Below the pieces are notes generated by a model that saw only the letters and a program-made list of their open reading frames with translations, did no database searches and was not told where the DNA came from. DNA of 64,000 nt from an uncultured Sulfitobacter sp. (GTDB lineage: Bacteria; Pseudomonadota; Alphaproteobacteria; Rhodobacterales; Rhodobacteraceae), in contig NZ_CANMQD010000002.1 in NCBI RefSeq assembly GCF_947499945.1, forward strand, positions 1 through 64,000, in the 5' to 3' direction. Position 1 is the first letter of the stretch. Every line of letters starts with the position of its first letter. A program made the position numbers and the translations under genes. This document shows, one piece after another, positions 1-9,283 of this stretch.

Positions 1-78
1 TGGAAAAGCCCCGTCGCTTTCGAAGGGAAAGTGGCTTAAACGAGCACTTGGGGCAGCACTAAAGCGGGACAGGTCCAG
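1..78 (+). pseudogene. possible right end of an IS3-family element (transposase OrfB C-terminus)
   Basis: The first frame reads WKSPVAFEGKVA then a TAA stop at 37-39. This resembles the last residues of IS3-family OrfB integrase proteins, which often end in SPVxFE plus a few residues. About 40 bases further on lies GCGGGACAGGTCCA, which could be the terminal inverted repeat. Only a dozen residues are inside the window, so the assignment is weak. The matching left part would lie upstream of the window. Confidence 0.3.
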
Positions 79-685
79 TTAGGATGCCGAACTCCGTCGG
101 GTATTAGAGCCAGCCAAGGGGTAACCAAAACCTCAATGATCGCGGATCAGTTAGAAATGGTTAATGATGCGGACTCCTGCCATCAGTTAGGGTGTCGCCA
201 GAGTACACTCAATGATACCAAAAATGACCTCTGCCACCAATGCATCTGTGGCTGGCTGCAACTAACGTGGCCTCTGGACGGTCTGTTCAGTTGTCACGTC
301 ACCCAACATATTTTCGGCTTTGGCTGCGCCCAGTCCAATAATTCTGCAATCCAGTAATTATCTATGTATATCCACACTGGTGGACGCAATAAGCGTATAA
401 AAATCCTAAATCCCAAATCGCATTGATGTCTTGTAGATCATCTCAGTCACCCAACTATTACCGATACCAACGGGCGCTACAAATAGTTAAAATTTAAATG
501 AGCTTTGTGAAAATTTTTGCGCAGAAGATATCGGGCTTACATCAATCATACCAATATAACTTAGCAAAGAGATTTGTCTGTGGTCCGGCTTTTGGGAACC
601 AAGAGCATCTTAAAAAAAGAGAGAGTTCTGTTCATCTAATTGGTTTGAATATGTGGCCCGTTGTCTGCGCAGCCAGCGTTGCGTT
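79..685. other. gene-free stretch, no recognisable coding content
   Basis: Only short overlapping open frames without ribosome binding sites or family motifs are present. The stretch lies between two pieces of IS3-type sequence. Its minus strand just below position 700 may keep the last residues of a degraded OrfB (see the next entry). I see no RNA gene or promoter that I can support. Confidence 0.4.
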
Positions 686-1093
686 TCAAGTGTCTTTCCA
701 TTGATCCTTTCCACTGCATGGCAGCCGATACAAAGAGATCTGCGGAGTAGGGGCCAGTGTGCCATTTTTGAGAAGACCCCATTTTAAAGTCTGCTCGGCA
801 ACCACTGTCTTCAGGCCTTTTGCTTTGCGGTGTCGTTCTTTGACCCTATCGGGGAGCAACGCGCGCTGTATTGCCAATCAAACGGCGTTTACGGGAAACC
901 ATGCAGTCCTTGGTGTTTCTTGGAAAATGCTTTCAACAATCTCGGGACATTTCTGAACGATACATTGCCGGGCAGTGGTGATCCGTTTGATATCTTCGGC
1001 AAACTTCTCATCAGAACTTTTGCGTGTTTCAGTTTTCTGCCTCATCTTCCACTGCTCGGTGGTTACGATGAGCCAGGAACAACCGCTTCTCAA
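640..1093 (-). pseudogene. degenerate IS3-family transposase (OrfA plus tail of OrfB)
   Basis: On the minus strand one frame (1093-878) contains TRKSSDEKFAEDIKR, close to the N-terminus of the IS3 OrfA group that starts KRKTRKSSDEKFVKDIKR. A second frame (877-686) contains KAKGLKTVVAEQTLKWGLLKN, the leucine-rich OrfA C-terminus (normally LKEVVADLTLENRLLKK). Downstream, near 720-650, a third frame reads RINGKTLETQRWLRRQRA, which resembles the last residues of OrfB. The helix-turn-helix middle of OrfA is scrambled and almost all of OrfB, including the DDE core, is missing. It is an old internally deleted and frameshifted insertion sequence with no activity expected. Confidence 0.6.
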
Positions 1094-1734
1094 TTTGGCC
1101 CATGAGCGCTGGCGGCAGCCAAAAGGGATCGACTACTCAACTCCCCCGATATGCAGTTTTATGAGGATCGCTGGCCGAGCTTGGCCAGCCAACAGCGTTT
1201 AATGAATGGTAATAAACTATCTTTCTAAAGCGGTACTGACAGTTCCAACGAAGAATTTCATCTAGCTGGAATGATCCGCTACCCTAGAGAATGGCGTCTG
1301 ACCATAGAGTACCAGGCGTTCGAGGAAAATGCCCGAGATAAAACATATCTGAAATGCTGCAATGGCTTAAGCGACGGATGCTTATCCTGACTTGGCGCAT
1401 CAACGACTGCCAGTCCTTATTCATGCGTCAGAAAGCCGCTATTCAATTCATAGGCAAAGGTGCGCAGGCCCAAGTCCGTCTACGGCAGATTTGAATGATC
1501 GCCACTGAGTGAGAAACCATTGGGTTCGAAAAACAAAAATAAAATGCCTTCGGCAAAGAGCAGAAAATAAGCGACCGTTTAATGAACCTTGATCCCTATA
1601 GTAATATTGCGCGAAATCATGAAAAACTGATTTTGGTCGATATTGCTGATTTCATGGAGCAAATTAACACGGCTGCAGATGAGTCGCGAGCCAGGCGGGC
1701 AAAATGAAGCGCTCAGCTTGCGGGTTGCACAGTT
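1094..1734. other. intergenic region with no supported gene
   Basis: No family is recognised. The only suggestive frame is a 41-codon plus-strand ORF at 1582-1707 (MNLDPYSNIARNHEK and onward), which has no clear ribosome binding site and ends just before the convergent stop of the next gene. I do not call it a gene. The rest has dense stops in all frames and may be further decayed mobile DNA. Confidence 0.35.
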
Positions 1735-3693
1735 CTAGTATCCGGTGACGTCTCCAGGCTGAAACCCTTTTGCTGCAGTCGGCTTTTTGCCCAATATGTT
1801 TTTAAGAATGTCATTCATCGTTTTTCGATCATTATCAAAGCCACCATGAGTTTGGCTGTCTGTGATGCTCGCCATACGACCAGCATAATGAATCGTATGA
1901 CCAGACTTATTCGGAATGAGCCCCTCAAACGTCTCCATGCCAAGCAACGGCATTTTCTTTCCGTCCTCGAATGCGTTGGAAATAAAGTACAGAAGGGATT
2001 TCTGATAAGGTCCGACCGTGTCGTCCAACTCTCTTCGATTGATCAGATTATATTGCCAAAGCTTGGAGATGCCGCTTGCAGCACCGGACATCCCGACCCT
2101 TGCATGATAGCTTTTCTTGTATAAATCCACGGTACAGGCCGGTGCCATGATTGAGCATGACGCAACAGGCGCATTAAGCGGATTCATTGCGTCCATTGCA
2201 TCAAGTAGGTGTGCAATCAGGATTGAACCGGCACTATGACCGACCAGATGCACCTTGAGCGGCTTCGTGCGTTTTGCATTTCCCTCAAGAAGTACTTCGA
2301 GCGCCTTGCGACCACCGCCCGATTTTCTGAAACTGTAATCTGCATCACGCTTTATATTGCGCCAAACGGCTGTGCCAGGCCCTCGTGCGATAGCCTCTAA
2401 GACGCGATCTGAAAAATCAGAGAGACCTCCAGTCCGTCCCTCAGCTTTGGTTCGCGCTGAAAAGATCACATCCTTGAGTGATTCAAAAAAGCCAGTCTCC
2501 CACATGAAATGTACTGGATAGATGCCATTGCGTTTAAAGACTTCTTTCATCTTCCTCACGCGATTTGCTGACGCCGACGCCCCGTTCAATCCGCCATGAC
2601 AGTAGATCACGAGATGTTTGTAGTTCCGGCCCGCCGTCAAATTTTCGTCGGCGAGAAAGTTTGCTGTTTCACGAATAGTCGTAATTGGGGTTGGGTATTT
2701 CCCAGTTTCAACAAGCTTCCCATCATTAAGATGAATAATATGACCAACGATGTCTTCATTCCGAGGCGCGCGAAGGTTTACAGCCCCAAAGAGGTTCTCT
2801 GTCTCAGGCGTTGGCTCCGTGACCGTAAGATCGAATGCATTGGGCGTTGGCACAGATAGTCGAAGCACCCAGGCGTCCATAACCGTCGCAGACCAGTCTT
2901 CATAACGCCAACGAGCGATTCCAGGTTTGCCTTCATATCGGCCCCAGTCTTCGCCCCATGAATTTTGGATTAGGAAACCGGTATCGTCGTAACCGACAAT
3001 TATGAAGGCATGACCCCCTTCGGTGAGATGGGAAGGCTTAATGTCACCTTTGGGAGGTCTTTGCCAACCGCGGTGGATCGTTGCAGAAACGTAGATCACG
3101 CCAACCTCGTTGAGGGCCGCATGATAGTCGATGATCTCTGGTCTCAATCGGAAATATGCACCCAGCCCCACAACGCGCGCGTCTTTGGCATGTTGGACGG
3201 ACAGATGCCAATTATGATCACCATCCATGTAAGGTGCAATGTCGTCACTGCATACGCCGTTGTGATAGAAGCCTTTCAGTGCGCCTCGAATGCTTGAGCC
3301 TTCATAGTCTTCCCCAGGCCACTCATCGTTTAATTTCGCCATTTCATAAAGCATACGCGGGCTTGCCATCGGTATGGAAATCGTAGGGTCAATCCGTTTA
3401 TGGCGAAGTCGGTTCATCAGGGTAATCGCACTCGAAAGCGCGAAGCCGGTGCAAGCACCCTCCTGCCCTTGGTCCCTAACCGGACTTAACCCAGACTCTG
3501 GCGGATTTAGCTTTAGTTTCAGATCTAGAAGGGCTGGTTCGTAAATCCTGTCTCGCAAATCGGTCGCATCGGGCTGAACATTCAAAATACGGCTGCCAAG
3601 TCTAGGCGCGGCGTCCAGCGTTTGAGACGGATCGACGGGTTTCTCATCCACTGCTATTGCAGGTTTTCCGTCGTTTTTTGGAGTTTTTGCCAT
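1735..3693 (-). CDS. papain-like (C1) peptidase fused to a serine alpha/beta hydrolase
   Basis: The 652-residue protein has two hydrolase domains. Residues about 60-275 are a C1-type cysteine peptidase: Gln75 and Cys81 in DQGQEGACTGFA (spacing as in papain), His228 in GGHAFIIVGY and Asn244 in QNSWGEDWG. Residues about 355-630 look like a lipase or esterase fold with KHLVIYCHGG, the nucleophile elbow GHSAG (Ser487) and a likely catalytic His616 in THGGFD. There is no signal peptide, so it is probably cytoplasmic or exported by another route. I choose the ATG at 3693 because GGAGG lies 9-13 bases before it; the in-frame GTG at 3708 overlaps that site. The gene stands alone between mobile debris and a sugar locus. 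Substrate and role are unknown. The domain calls are strong and the biology is open. Confidence 0.8.
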   Translation of the reverse strand: MAKTPKNDGKPAIAVDEKPVDPSQTLDAAPRLGSRILNVQPDATDLRDRIYEPALLDLKLKLNPPESGLSPVRDQGQEGACTGFALSSAITLMNRLRHKRIDPTISIPMASPRMLYEMAKLNDEWPGEDYEGSSIRGALKGFYHNGVCSDDIAPYMDGDHNWHLSVQHAKDARVVGLGAYFRLRPEIIDYHAALNEVGVIYVSATIHRGWQRPPKGDIKPSHLTEGGHAFIIVGYDDTGFLIQNSWGEDWGRYEGKPGIARWRYEDWSATVMDAWVLRLSVPTPNAFDLTVTEPTPETENLFGAVNLRAPRNEDIVGHIIHLNDGKLVETGKYPTPITTIRETANFLADENLTAGRNYKHLVIYCHGGLNGASASANRVRKMKEVFKRNGIYPVHFMWETGFFESLKDVIFSARTKAEGRTGGLSDFSDRVLEAIARGPGTAVWRNIKRDADYSFRKSGGGRKALEVLLEGNAKRTKPLKVHLVGHSAGSILIAHLLDAMDAMNPLNAPVASCSIMAPACTVDLYKKSYHARVGMSGAASGISKLWQYNLINRRELDDTVGPYQKSLLYFISNAFEDGKKMPLLGMETFEGLIPNKSGHTIHYAGRMASITDSQTHGGFDNDRKTMNDILKNILGKKPTAAKGFQPGDVTGY

Positions 3694-4271
3694 AACTTTG
3701 GCCTCCACTTTGAAATTGAATCGTTGGTTTCAAAAAGTCGGATGATCAATATTACTTGGGGTATCGTTACACTAATTCGCAATAATAGCAAAATTTAGTG
3801 TTCAGCTTGTCTTGCAGCCAACATGGGCACACACGTTCAATCATTCAGCATAAAGTTGATGATGCGATGACGTTGGCGACTTAGGTCACATCGTAAACTA
3901 ATTTGCGAAACGCTTTCGACCCTGCTGGAAAGCAGTGCGTACAGAAGGCGCAGGATAGGTGATGATAGGCTACATTGGTAAGAAGGATTGGCGCAAATCG
4001 AAAATAGATGTCTGAGGTTCAGATTGGCGTTAACGTGTCAGATCTAAAGAAGCATTGGTTGGTGACGTGTTGCCTGATAACTATATCCACTTGCGATCCG
4101 GCAAGCAGATCGCGGTCAGGTACCAAATAGGGAGGATCTGAGAAGAAATTCAGAACTCAATGTACGTTCGACCACCGATGGACTGCTTCTCACAAGAAGG
4201 CAGCGAGGAAAAATAGCTTTGTCTATCCAACACAGCAATACCTGTGAATTCTGCGGCGCTGTAAAACGACA
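3694..4271. other. intergenic region with no recognised content
   Basis: About 580 bases between the divergently placed start of the peptidase-hydrolase gene and the stop of the isomerase gene. It must hold the promoter of the former near 3700-3800 (AT-rich). I see no conserved ORF, RNA gene or strong hairpin. Confidence 0.35.
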
Positions 4272-4958
4272 TCATTTCAACAAGAGGGCATAGTCGCTCA
4301 CCAATAAATGTAATGGGCCAACATCCTCTTCGACCTCGGCAAAGCGACCAATCGGCGCTCGGAATATATTGTCGTGAAGGTCGTCGTTCACGGTCGACAC
4401 TTCGCCGATCAGGACATCACCATTTTCGCCCCAAAAGGCGTGCCAATCTCCCGGCATCAACGTTACGCTTTCTCCTGGTGCAAGTTTGAGTTTCTCGCCT
4501 GCGTGAAAGCGCTTTATGATGCCGTCGCAAAGCACCTGCCCCCCTCGATCTTCGCAAAAACCGCCCTTATCGTCAGAGCCGAAAAGCTCAACCACCAACG
4601 TGGCACCGCCTCTGTTGATGATGTCTTCGGCTTTTTTAATGTGGGTATGCATCGGGCTGATTTGGTCCTGCCGCGAGATCAGAAGTTTTTCAGCGTAACA
4701 CATGCCGCCGCGTCGCCGAAGATCTGCAAGACGCCCGTTGCGCAGGGTGAAGAGGAACAGACCCATTTGGTCAAAGTCTCCTGCGCCGTAGTCTGTAATA
4801 TCCCATCCGCATCTCGCATCAATCAACGCCGAAGCAGCGCTTTTGCGCGCCTGAAATTCAGAAGGGCTCCAATAGGCGAAGGGAGGAAGTGAAAATCCAA
4901 AAGAGCGGATCATGTCGTCCGCCTGTAACATGATCTCGTTGATGCAGGATCGCTTCAT
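4272..4958 (-). CDS. D-lyxose/D-mannose ketol-isomerase family protein
   Basis: The 228-residue cupin-type sugar isomerase has the length and fingerprint of the E. coli-type D-lyxose isomerase family: FxLPPFAYW near the N-terminus, GWDITDYGAGDF, YAEKLLI, HTHIKKAEDIINRGG and GEVSTVNDD. His104, His106, Glu111 and His173 match the metal-binding residues of that family, and Lys91 matches its conserved lysine. It would interconvert a 2-epimeric aldose and ketose (lyxose and xylulose, or mannose and fructose). It lies directly downstream of, and on the same strand as, the ROK repressor, and opposite a fructose-type ABC importer, so it probably feeds imported sugar into the fructose route. The exact sugar cannot be read from sequence. 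Confidence 0.8.
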   Translation of the reverse strand: MKRSCINEIMLQADDMIRSFGFSLPPFAYWSPSEFQARKSAASALIDARCGWDITDYGAGDFDQMGLFLFTLRNGRLADLRRRGGMCYAEKLLISRQDQISPMHTHIKKAEDIINRGGATLVVELFGSDDKGGFCEDRGGQVLCDGIIKRFHAGEKLKLAPGESVTLMPGDWHAFWGENGDVLIGEVSTVNDDLHDNIFRAPIGRFAEVEEDVGPLHLLVSDYALLLK

Positions 4959-5006
4959 TTCTTCTCCTTGATGGTGTCAGCGTACGGTTTCTATGGGCCG
5001 GACAAT

Positions 5007-6218
5007 CTAAGACAGACCCGCGTTTGATTTAAGTAGGAAATGGGACCAGATCGGACCGCAAGCGGCACCAATTTCGCGCGCTTTTCGTCCCATTGTACCT
5101 GCCTCAATTTGTGGCGGGATCAAACCACGAGTATCTTGGTTCGCGATATATCTGCGGGTCCGCTCTACCAAAGTCTGTTTGACGTTTGGCGGCAGGCCCC
5201 CATCGATCATAACAGCTTCAAAGTCGATGACCGCGCATGTTGAGAGCGCCGCTTTTGCCAGCTCTTGCGCTGTTTGTCTGATCCAAGGCTCTACGTAGCG
5301 TTCATAGGGAGTCCAGTCGTCGCTGTTCCACAGGCCGCTCGGGTCAAGGCCGACTTCGGCGAGGCGCGCCTCCAGCAGATGGATGGAGGCGATATCAATC
5401 AACTGGCGGCTCTCGCCATTGGGACCCACACTGCGCAGCGATCCCAGCGCACCTGCATTGCCCTGATGCCCCTCGAAAACGGAGTGGTTCAGCACGATGC
5501 CACCCCCGACAAATGCCGCGACGAAGAAGTAGGCGTAGTCGCGAAACTCCTTGCCACGACCGTAAATATGTTCCGCACGACAGGCAGCGGTTGCATCATT
5601 GACGATATGCACGGGCAGGTCGGAGAAATGCGCAATCTCGGCGTGGAAGTCGATGTCTTTCCACGCGGAGAACTCTTCGGCACTCGCCCCGACCATTTCA
5701 TGCCAATTCCAAAGCTCAAAAGGGGCGGCGATGCCGATGCCGCAAATGCGCTCCTGCAAAGAGGCTGAGAGGCTTTGGATCAACTCCTCGCTGGCCAGTC
5801 TGAGAAATTCAAACACATCGGCGGGGAGGGGGTATTGGAAATGTGTGCTGCGTTCATCGCGTACGGTGCCGTGAAAATCCATCAAGACGATCTTGGCGCT
5901 GCGGCGGCCAATGTTCACGCCAAGCGAGAAGGCACCATCCGCCGCCAGCGCCATGGGCACCGATGGTTTGCCCACCTTGCCCTTTACCGGCGTTCCACGG
6001 GCAAGCAGTCCGTCCTTTTCCAGCTTTCTCAAAATAACGGAAACGGTTTGTGGCGACAGGCCTGCAACACGCGCAAGATCACTGCCCGGCATTGGGCCAT
6101 TGCGCTGTAGCATAGACAGCAACAGCCTCTCATTGTGGTCGCGCAACCCTCTCTGGTTCACGCCGCCGCTTAAACTTCTGATCTTTGACCCATCCATACC
6201 TTTAGGCCTTACATGCAT
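5007..6218 (-). CDS. ROK-family transcriptional repressor (sugar locus)
   Basis: The 403-residue protein starts with a winged helix (about residues 25-75, LSMLQRNGPMPGSDLARVAG then LSPQTVSVILRKLEKDGLL) and continues as a ROK actin-like fold (SLGVNIGRRSAKIVLMDFHG, VGGGIVLNHSVFEGHQGNAG). ROK repressors such as Mlc, NagC and XylR bind AT-rich palindromes and release DNA on binding sugar or sugar phosphate. The gene is divergent from the sugar-binding-protein gene, and the 148-base intergenic region holds an AATAAA-N5-TTTATT palindrome, so local control of the importer is the natural inference. The zinc-binding Cys motif typical of ROK proteins is not obvious, which is common for Rhizobiales and Rhodobacterales FrcR-like members. 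Confidence 0.85.
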   Translation of the reverse strand: MHVRPKGMDGSKIRSLSGGVNQRGLRDHNERLLLSMLQRNGPMPGSDLARVAGLSPQTVSVILRKLEKDGLLARGTPVKGKVGKPSVPMALAADGAFSLGVNIGRRSAKIVLMDFHGTVRDERSTHFQYPLPADVFEFLRLASEELIQSLSASLQERICGIGIAAPFELWNWHEMVGASAEEFSAWKDIDFHAEIAHFSDLPVHIVNDATAACRAEHIYGRGKEFRDYAYFFVAAFVGGGIVLNHSVFEGHQGNAGALGSLRSVGPNGESRQLIDIASIHLLEARLAEVGLDPSGLWNSDDWTPYERYVEPWIRQTAQELAKAALSTCAVIDFEAVMIDGGLPPNVKQTLVERTRRYIANQDTRGLIPPQIEAGTMGRKAREIGAACGPIWSHFLLKSNAGLS

Positions 6219-6250
6219 ATTGTGCTGGAATGAAGGTGGCAGATCGAATT

Positions 6251-6267
6251 AATAAATCAAGTTTATT
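6251..6267. promoter_or_regulatory. AT-rich palindrome, likely ROK repressor operator
   Basis: AATAAA-TCAAG-TTTATT is a perfect 6-bp inverted repeat in the divergent region between the ROK gene and the sugar-binding-protein gene, followed at 6274 by TTGACG, a possible -35 element of the importer. AT-rich symmetric sites are typical for ROK repressors. The link is inferred from position and symmetry. Confidence 0.5.
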
Positions 6268-6366
6268 TATTTATTGACGTGAGGTTGAGAATCGCATTAC
6301 CTCAAGCGAATTCCGCAAAATGCGGGAACTGTCTCCGATCAATCGGAAAACGTCTGGGAGGACCTC

Positions 6367-7386
6367 ATGAAAAAACTACTCGCAACAACGGCTGTCGCAT
6401 TTACTACATTGTCTGGCGCTGCATTCGCTGATGGCCATGGCATTACTGCCTGCTTGATCACAAAAACCGATACCAACCCGTTCTTCGTAAAGATGAAAGA
6501 GGGCGCAGAGGCCAAAGCAGCCGAGCTTGGTATGACGCTGAAGTCATTCGCCGGCAAAGTAGACGGCGATCATGAAACTCAGGTCGCGGCCATTGAGACA
6601 TGCATCGCTGACGGCGCAAAAGGCATTTTGCTGACGCCGTCCGACACATCATCCATTGTATCTTCGGTCCAGCAGGCACGCGATGCGGGTCTGGTTGTCA
6701 TCGCTCTCGACACGCCCTTGTCCCCGATTGATGCCGCCGATGCGACATTTGCCACAGACAACTTCCTCGCGGGTGAGTTGATTGGCAAATGGGCTGCGGC
6801 CAAACTCGGTGACGAAGCCGCAAACGCCAAGATCGCATTGCTTGACCTTGCCGTATCCCAGCCAACTGTTGGCGTGCTGCGCGATCAGGGTTTCTTGCAA
6901 GGATTTGGCATTGATCTGGCCGACCCGAACGTAAACGGGGACGAGACCGATCCGCGTATTGTTGGCAACGATGTGACCGCTGGTAACGAAGAGGGTGGCC
7001 GCAAGGCGATGGAAAATCTTCTGGCCAAGGATCCGATGATCAACGTGGTCTACACCATCAACGAGCCAGCTGCGGCGGGTGCCTATGAGGCGCTGAAATC
7101 CATCGGGCGCGAGAATGACGTGCTGATCGTATCTGTCGATGGCGGCTGCCCCGGCATCGCGAACATCAAGGATGGCATCATCGGCGCCACGTCCCAGCAA
7201 TACCCGCTTTTGATGGCCTCCAAAGGCATCGAAGCGATTGCCGCATGGGCCAAAGACGGCACCAAGCCTGAACTGACACCGGGCAAGGACTTCTTTGACA
7301 CGGGCGTTGCACTGGTCACGGACACGCCTGTTGATGGTGTCGAAAGCATCGACACCGAAGAAGGTACCAAGCTCTGCTGGGGCTAA
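6367..7386 (+). CDS. frcB: periplasmic sugar-binding protein of an FrcBCA-type ABC importer
   Basis: The 339-residue periplasmic binding protein has a cleavable signal peptide ([21 protein letters not shown], cut about residue 21). The mature start [20 protein letters not shown] and the segments [26 protein letters not shown] and [17 protein letters not shown] are those of the CUT2 sugar-binding family, closest in my recognition to rhizobial fructose-binding FrcB. GGGAGG ends 5 bases before the ATG and sets the start. It is the first gene of the transporter operon, and a strong hairpin after it probably raises its level over the membrane genes. Fructose is likely, but ribose, mannose or lyxose remain possible given the neighbouring lyxose isomerase. 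Confidence 0.85.
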   Translation: MKKLLATTAVAFTTLSGAAFADGHGITACLITKTDTNPFFVKMKEGAEAKAAELGMTLKSFAGKVDGDHETQVAAIETCIADGAKGILLTPSDTSSIVSSVQQARDAGLVVIALDTPLSPIDAADATFATDNFLAGELIGKWAAAKLGDEAANAKIALLDLAVSQPTVGVLRDQGFLQGFGIDLADPNVNGDETDPRIVGNDVTAGNEEGGRKAMENLLAKDPMINVVYTINEPAAAGAYEALKSIGRENDVLIVSVDGGCPGIANIKDGIIGATSQQYPLLMASKGIEAIAAWAKDGTKPELTPGKDFFDTGVALVTDTPVDGVESIDTEEGTKLCWG

Positions 7387-7418
7387 TCCCCCATCGGCCC
7401 TAGACGGGTTTTGATTAC

Positions 7419-7446
7419 AAAAGGGGCGGCGGTGTTCGCCCCTTTT
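7419..7446 (+). terminator. hairpin between binding protein and permease genes
   Basis: AAAAGGGGCG and CGCCCCTTTT form a perfect 10-bp stem around an 8-base loop, ending in a T-run. It lies between the frcB-like and frcC-like genes. Such partial terminators or mRNA-stabilising stems after binding-protein genes commonly give excess binding protein over permease. Confidence 0.75.
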
Positions 7447-7466
7447 CAACGGTAAGGGAGGATAAG

Positions 7467-8507
7467 ATGTCCAACGCAGATACCACCAAGAACGGGGTCG
7501 CCAAATTCGAGGATCCGCATCGCGGGTTTATGGGTACGGTTCAGCACGTCCTGCACACTAATCCTGCGCTCGTGCCCCTTATCGTACTCGTGGCTTCCAT
7601 CGTGGTGTTCGGCCTATTGCTGGGCTCGAAATTCTTTTCTCCTTTCGCACTGACTCTCATTCTGCAGCAGGTCCAGATCGTCGGCATTGTTGCCGCCGCA
7701 CAGTCATTGATCATCCTGACTGCAGGTATTGATCTGAGTGTGGGTGCAATCGCAGTGATCTCGTCAGTCGTGATGGGACAGTTTACGTTCCGCTACGGGC
7801 TTCCCGTTGAGGTGGCCGTGGCTTGTGGTTTGCTGGCAGGGACGGCCATTGGATATGTTAACGGCTGGCTGGTCGCTGTGATGAAGCTGCCGCCGTTCAT
7901 CGTAACCCTTGGCATGTGGCAGATCGTGCTGGCCGCCAATTTTCTCTACTCGAAGAATGAAACCATTCGCAGTCAGGACATCGCAAATAACGCGCCCCTG
8001 CTGCAACTGCTGGGTGCCAAGTTTAATATAGGCGGCGCAGTCTTTACTGTGGGTGTTGTCTTTCTCGTCGTGCTTGTAGCAGTTCTGGCTTACGTCTTGC
8101 GCCATACGGCATGGGGCCGCCATGTCTATGCCGTGGGCGATGATGCCGAAGCTGCAGAACTGTCCGGCGTCAACGTCAAAGGAACGATCATCTCCGTCTA
8201 TGCCGTCGCGGGACTGATTTGCGCATTTGCAGGCTGGGCATTGATCGGCCGGATTGGCTCTGTATCTCCCACATCAGGACAACTTTTGAACATCGAAAGC
8301 ATCACGGCCGTGGTGATCGGAGGCATTTCGCTCTTTGGCGGGCGTGGTTCCATCCTTGGCACGTTCTTTGGTGCGCTTATCGTGGGGGTGTTCACGCTCG
8401 GACTGCGCCTCATGGGGGCGGACGCACAATGGACTTACCTGCTCATCGGTGTGCTCATCATCGCAGCAGTCGCAGTAGACCAGTGGATCAGAAAGGTAGC
8501 AGCATAA
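7467..8507 (+). CDS. frcC: sugar ABC transporter permease (FrcC-like)
   Basis: The 346-residue inner-membrane protein has about nine to ten hydrophobic helices and the CUT2 permease signature. AGIDLSVGAIAVISSVVMG and the cytoplasmic-loop motif GRHVYAVGDDAEAAELSGVNV (coupling to the ATPase) are the clearest marks, followed by SGQLLNIESITAVVIGGISLFGGRGS split over two helices. GTAAGGGAGG just before the ATG is a good ribosome binding site. The stop codon overlaps the ATG of the ATPase (TAATG), so the two are translationally coupled. Confidence 0.88.
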   Translation: MSNADTTKNGVAKFEDPHRGFMGTVQHVLHTNPALVPLIVLVASIVVFGLLLGSKFFSPFALTLILQQVQIVGIVAAAQSLIILTAGIDLSVGAIAVISSVVMGQFTFRYGLPVEVAVACGLLAGTAIGYVNGWLVAVMKLPPFIVTLGMWQIVLAANFLYSKNETIRSQDIANNAPLLQLLGAKFNIGGAVFTVGVVFLVVLVAVLAYVLRHTAWGRHVYAVGDDAEAAELSGVNVKGTIISVYAVAGLICAFAGWALIGRIGSVSPTSGQLLNIESITAVVIGGISLFGGRGSILGTFFGALIVGVFTLGLRLMGADAQWTYLLIGVLIIAAVAVDQWIRKVAA

Positions 8508-9283
8508 TGGAACCTATCCTCAAAGGCCGCGGCCTCGTTAAACGCTATGGCAAAGTAACGGCACTGGATCACTGTGACTTTGACCTGATGCCCGGTGAGA
8601 TCCTTGCCGTGATTGGAGATAACGGCGCGGGGAAGTCTTCGCTCATCAAAGCAGTATCGGGTGCGGTGATCCCTGACGAAGGGCAGGTTTACCTCGAAGG
8701 CAAAGAGATCAATTTCAAATCTCCCATTCAGGCCCGCGATGCCGGTATCGAGACCGTCTACCAAACGCTTGCCATGTCGCCGGCACTGTCGATTGCGGAC
8801 AACATGTTTATGGGCCGCGAGATTCGCCGCCCAGGCATCCGCGGCTCACTTTTCCGGCAACTCGACCGGCGGGAGATGGAGCGTCAGGCTCGTGAAAAAC
8901 TGACCGAGTTGGGATTGATGACGATCCAGAATATCAACCAAGCGGTCGAGACATTATCGGGCGGCCAACGCCAAGGTGTCGCCGTGGCGCGCGCTGCGGC
9001 TTTCGGATCAAAAGTGATCATTCTCGACGAACCGACTGCGGCCTTGGGTGTAAAGGAATCGCGTAAGGTGCTCGAATTGATCCAGGACGTGAAGTCCCGT
9101 GGTATTCCGATCATTCTCATCAGCCATAACATGCCCCATGTATTCGAGGTCGCCGACCGCATCCACGTCCACCGTTTGGGTAAGCGATTGTGTGTCATCA
9201 ATCCTAAAGACTACACCATGTCGGATGCTGTCGCATTCATGACGGGGGCAAAAGAGGCGCCATCCGAGACGGTAAACGCTTGA
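8507..9283 (+). CDS. frcA: sugar ABC transporter ATP-binding protein (FrcA-like)
   Basis: The 258-residue ABC ATPase has a Walker A GDNGAGKSS (about residue 39), the signature LSGGQRQGVAVARA, Walker B VIILDEPTAALG and the switch histidine in LISHN. It is a single-domain ATPase, as in the Frc system, unlike the double-domain RbsA type. The ATG at 8507 overlaps the permease stop; the reading frame stays open far upstream inside the permease gene, but that part is a shadow. Its TGA overlaps the TTG start of the broken kinase downstream (TTGA). It powers uptake with the preceding permease and binding protein. Confidence 0.9.
   Translation: MEPILKGRGLVKRYGKVTALDHCDFDLMPGEILAVIGDNGAGKSSLIKAVSGAVIPDEGQVYLEGKEINFKSPIQARDAGIETVYQTLAMSPALSIADNMFMGREIRRPGIRGSLFRQLDRREMERQAREKLTELGLMTIQNINQAVETLSGGQRQGVAVARAAAFGSKVIILDEPTAALGVKESRKVLELIQDVKSRGIPIILISHNMPHVFEVADRIHVHRLGKRLCVINPKDYTMSDAVAFMTGAKEAPSETVNA

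Noticed and set aside
6649..7449. 266-codon minus-strand frame opposite the sugar-binding protein
   Set aside because: Antisense shadow in GC-rich coding DNA, no motif; the plus frame has a signal peptide and family match.
8219..8506. N-terminal extension of the sugar ABC ATPase
   Set aside because: These codons lie inside the permease gene and have no ABC likeness; the ATG at 8507 starts the family sequence.
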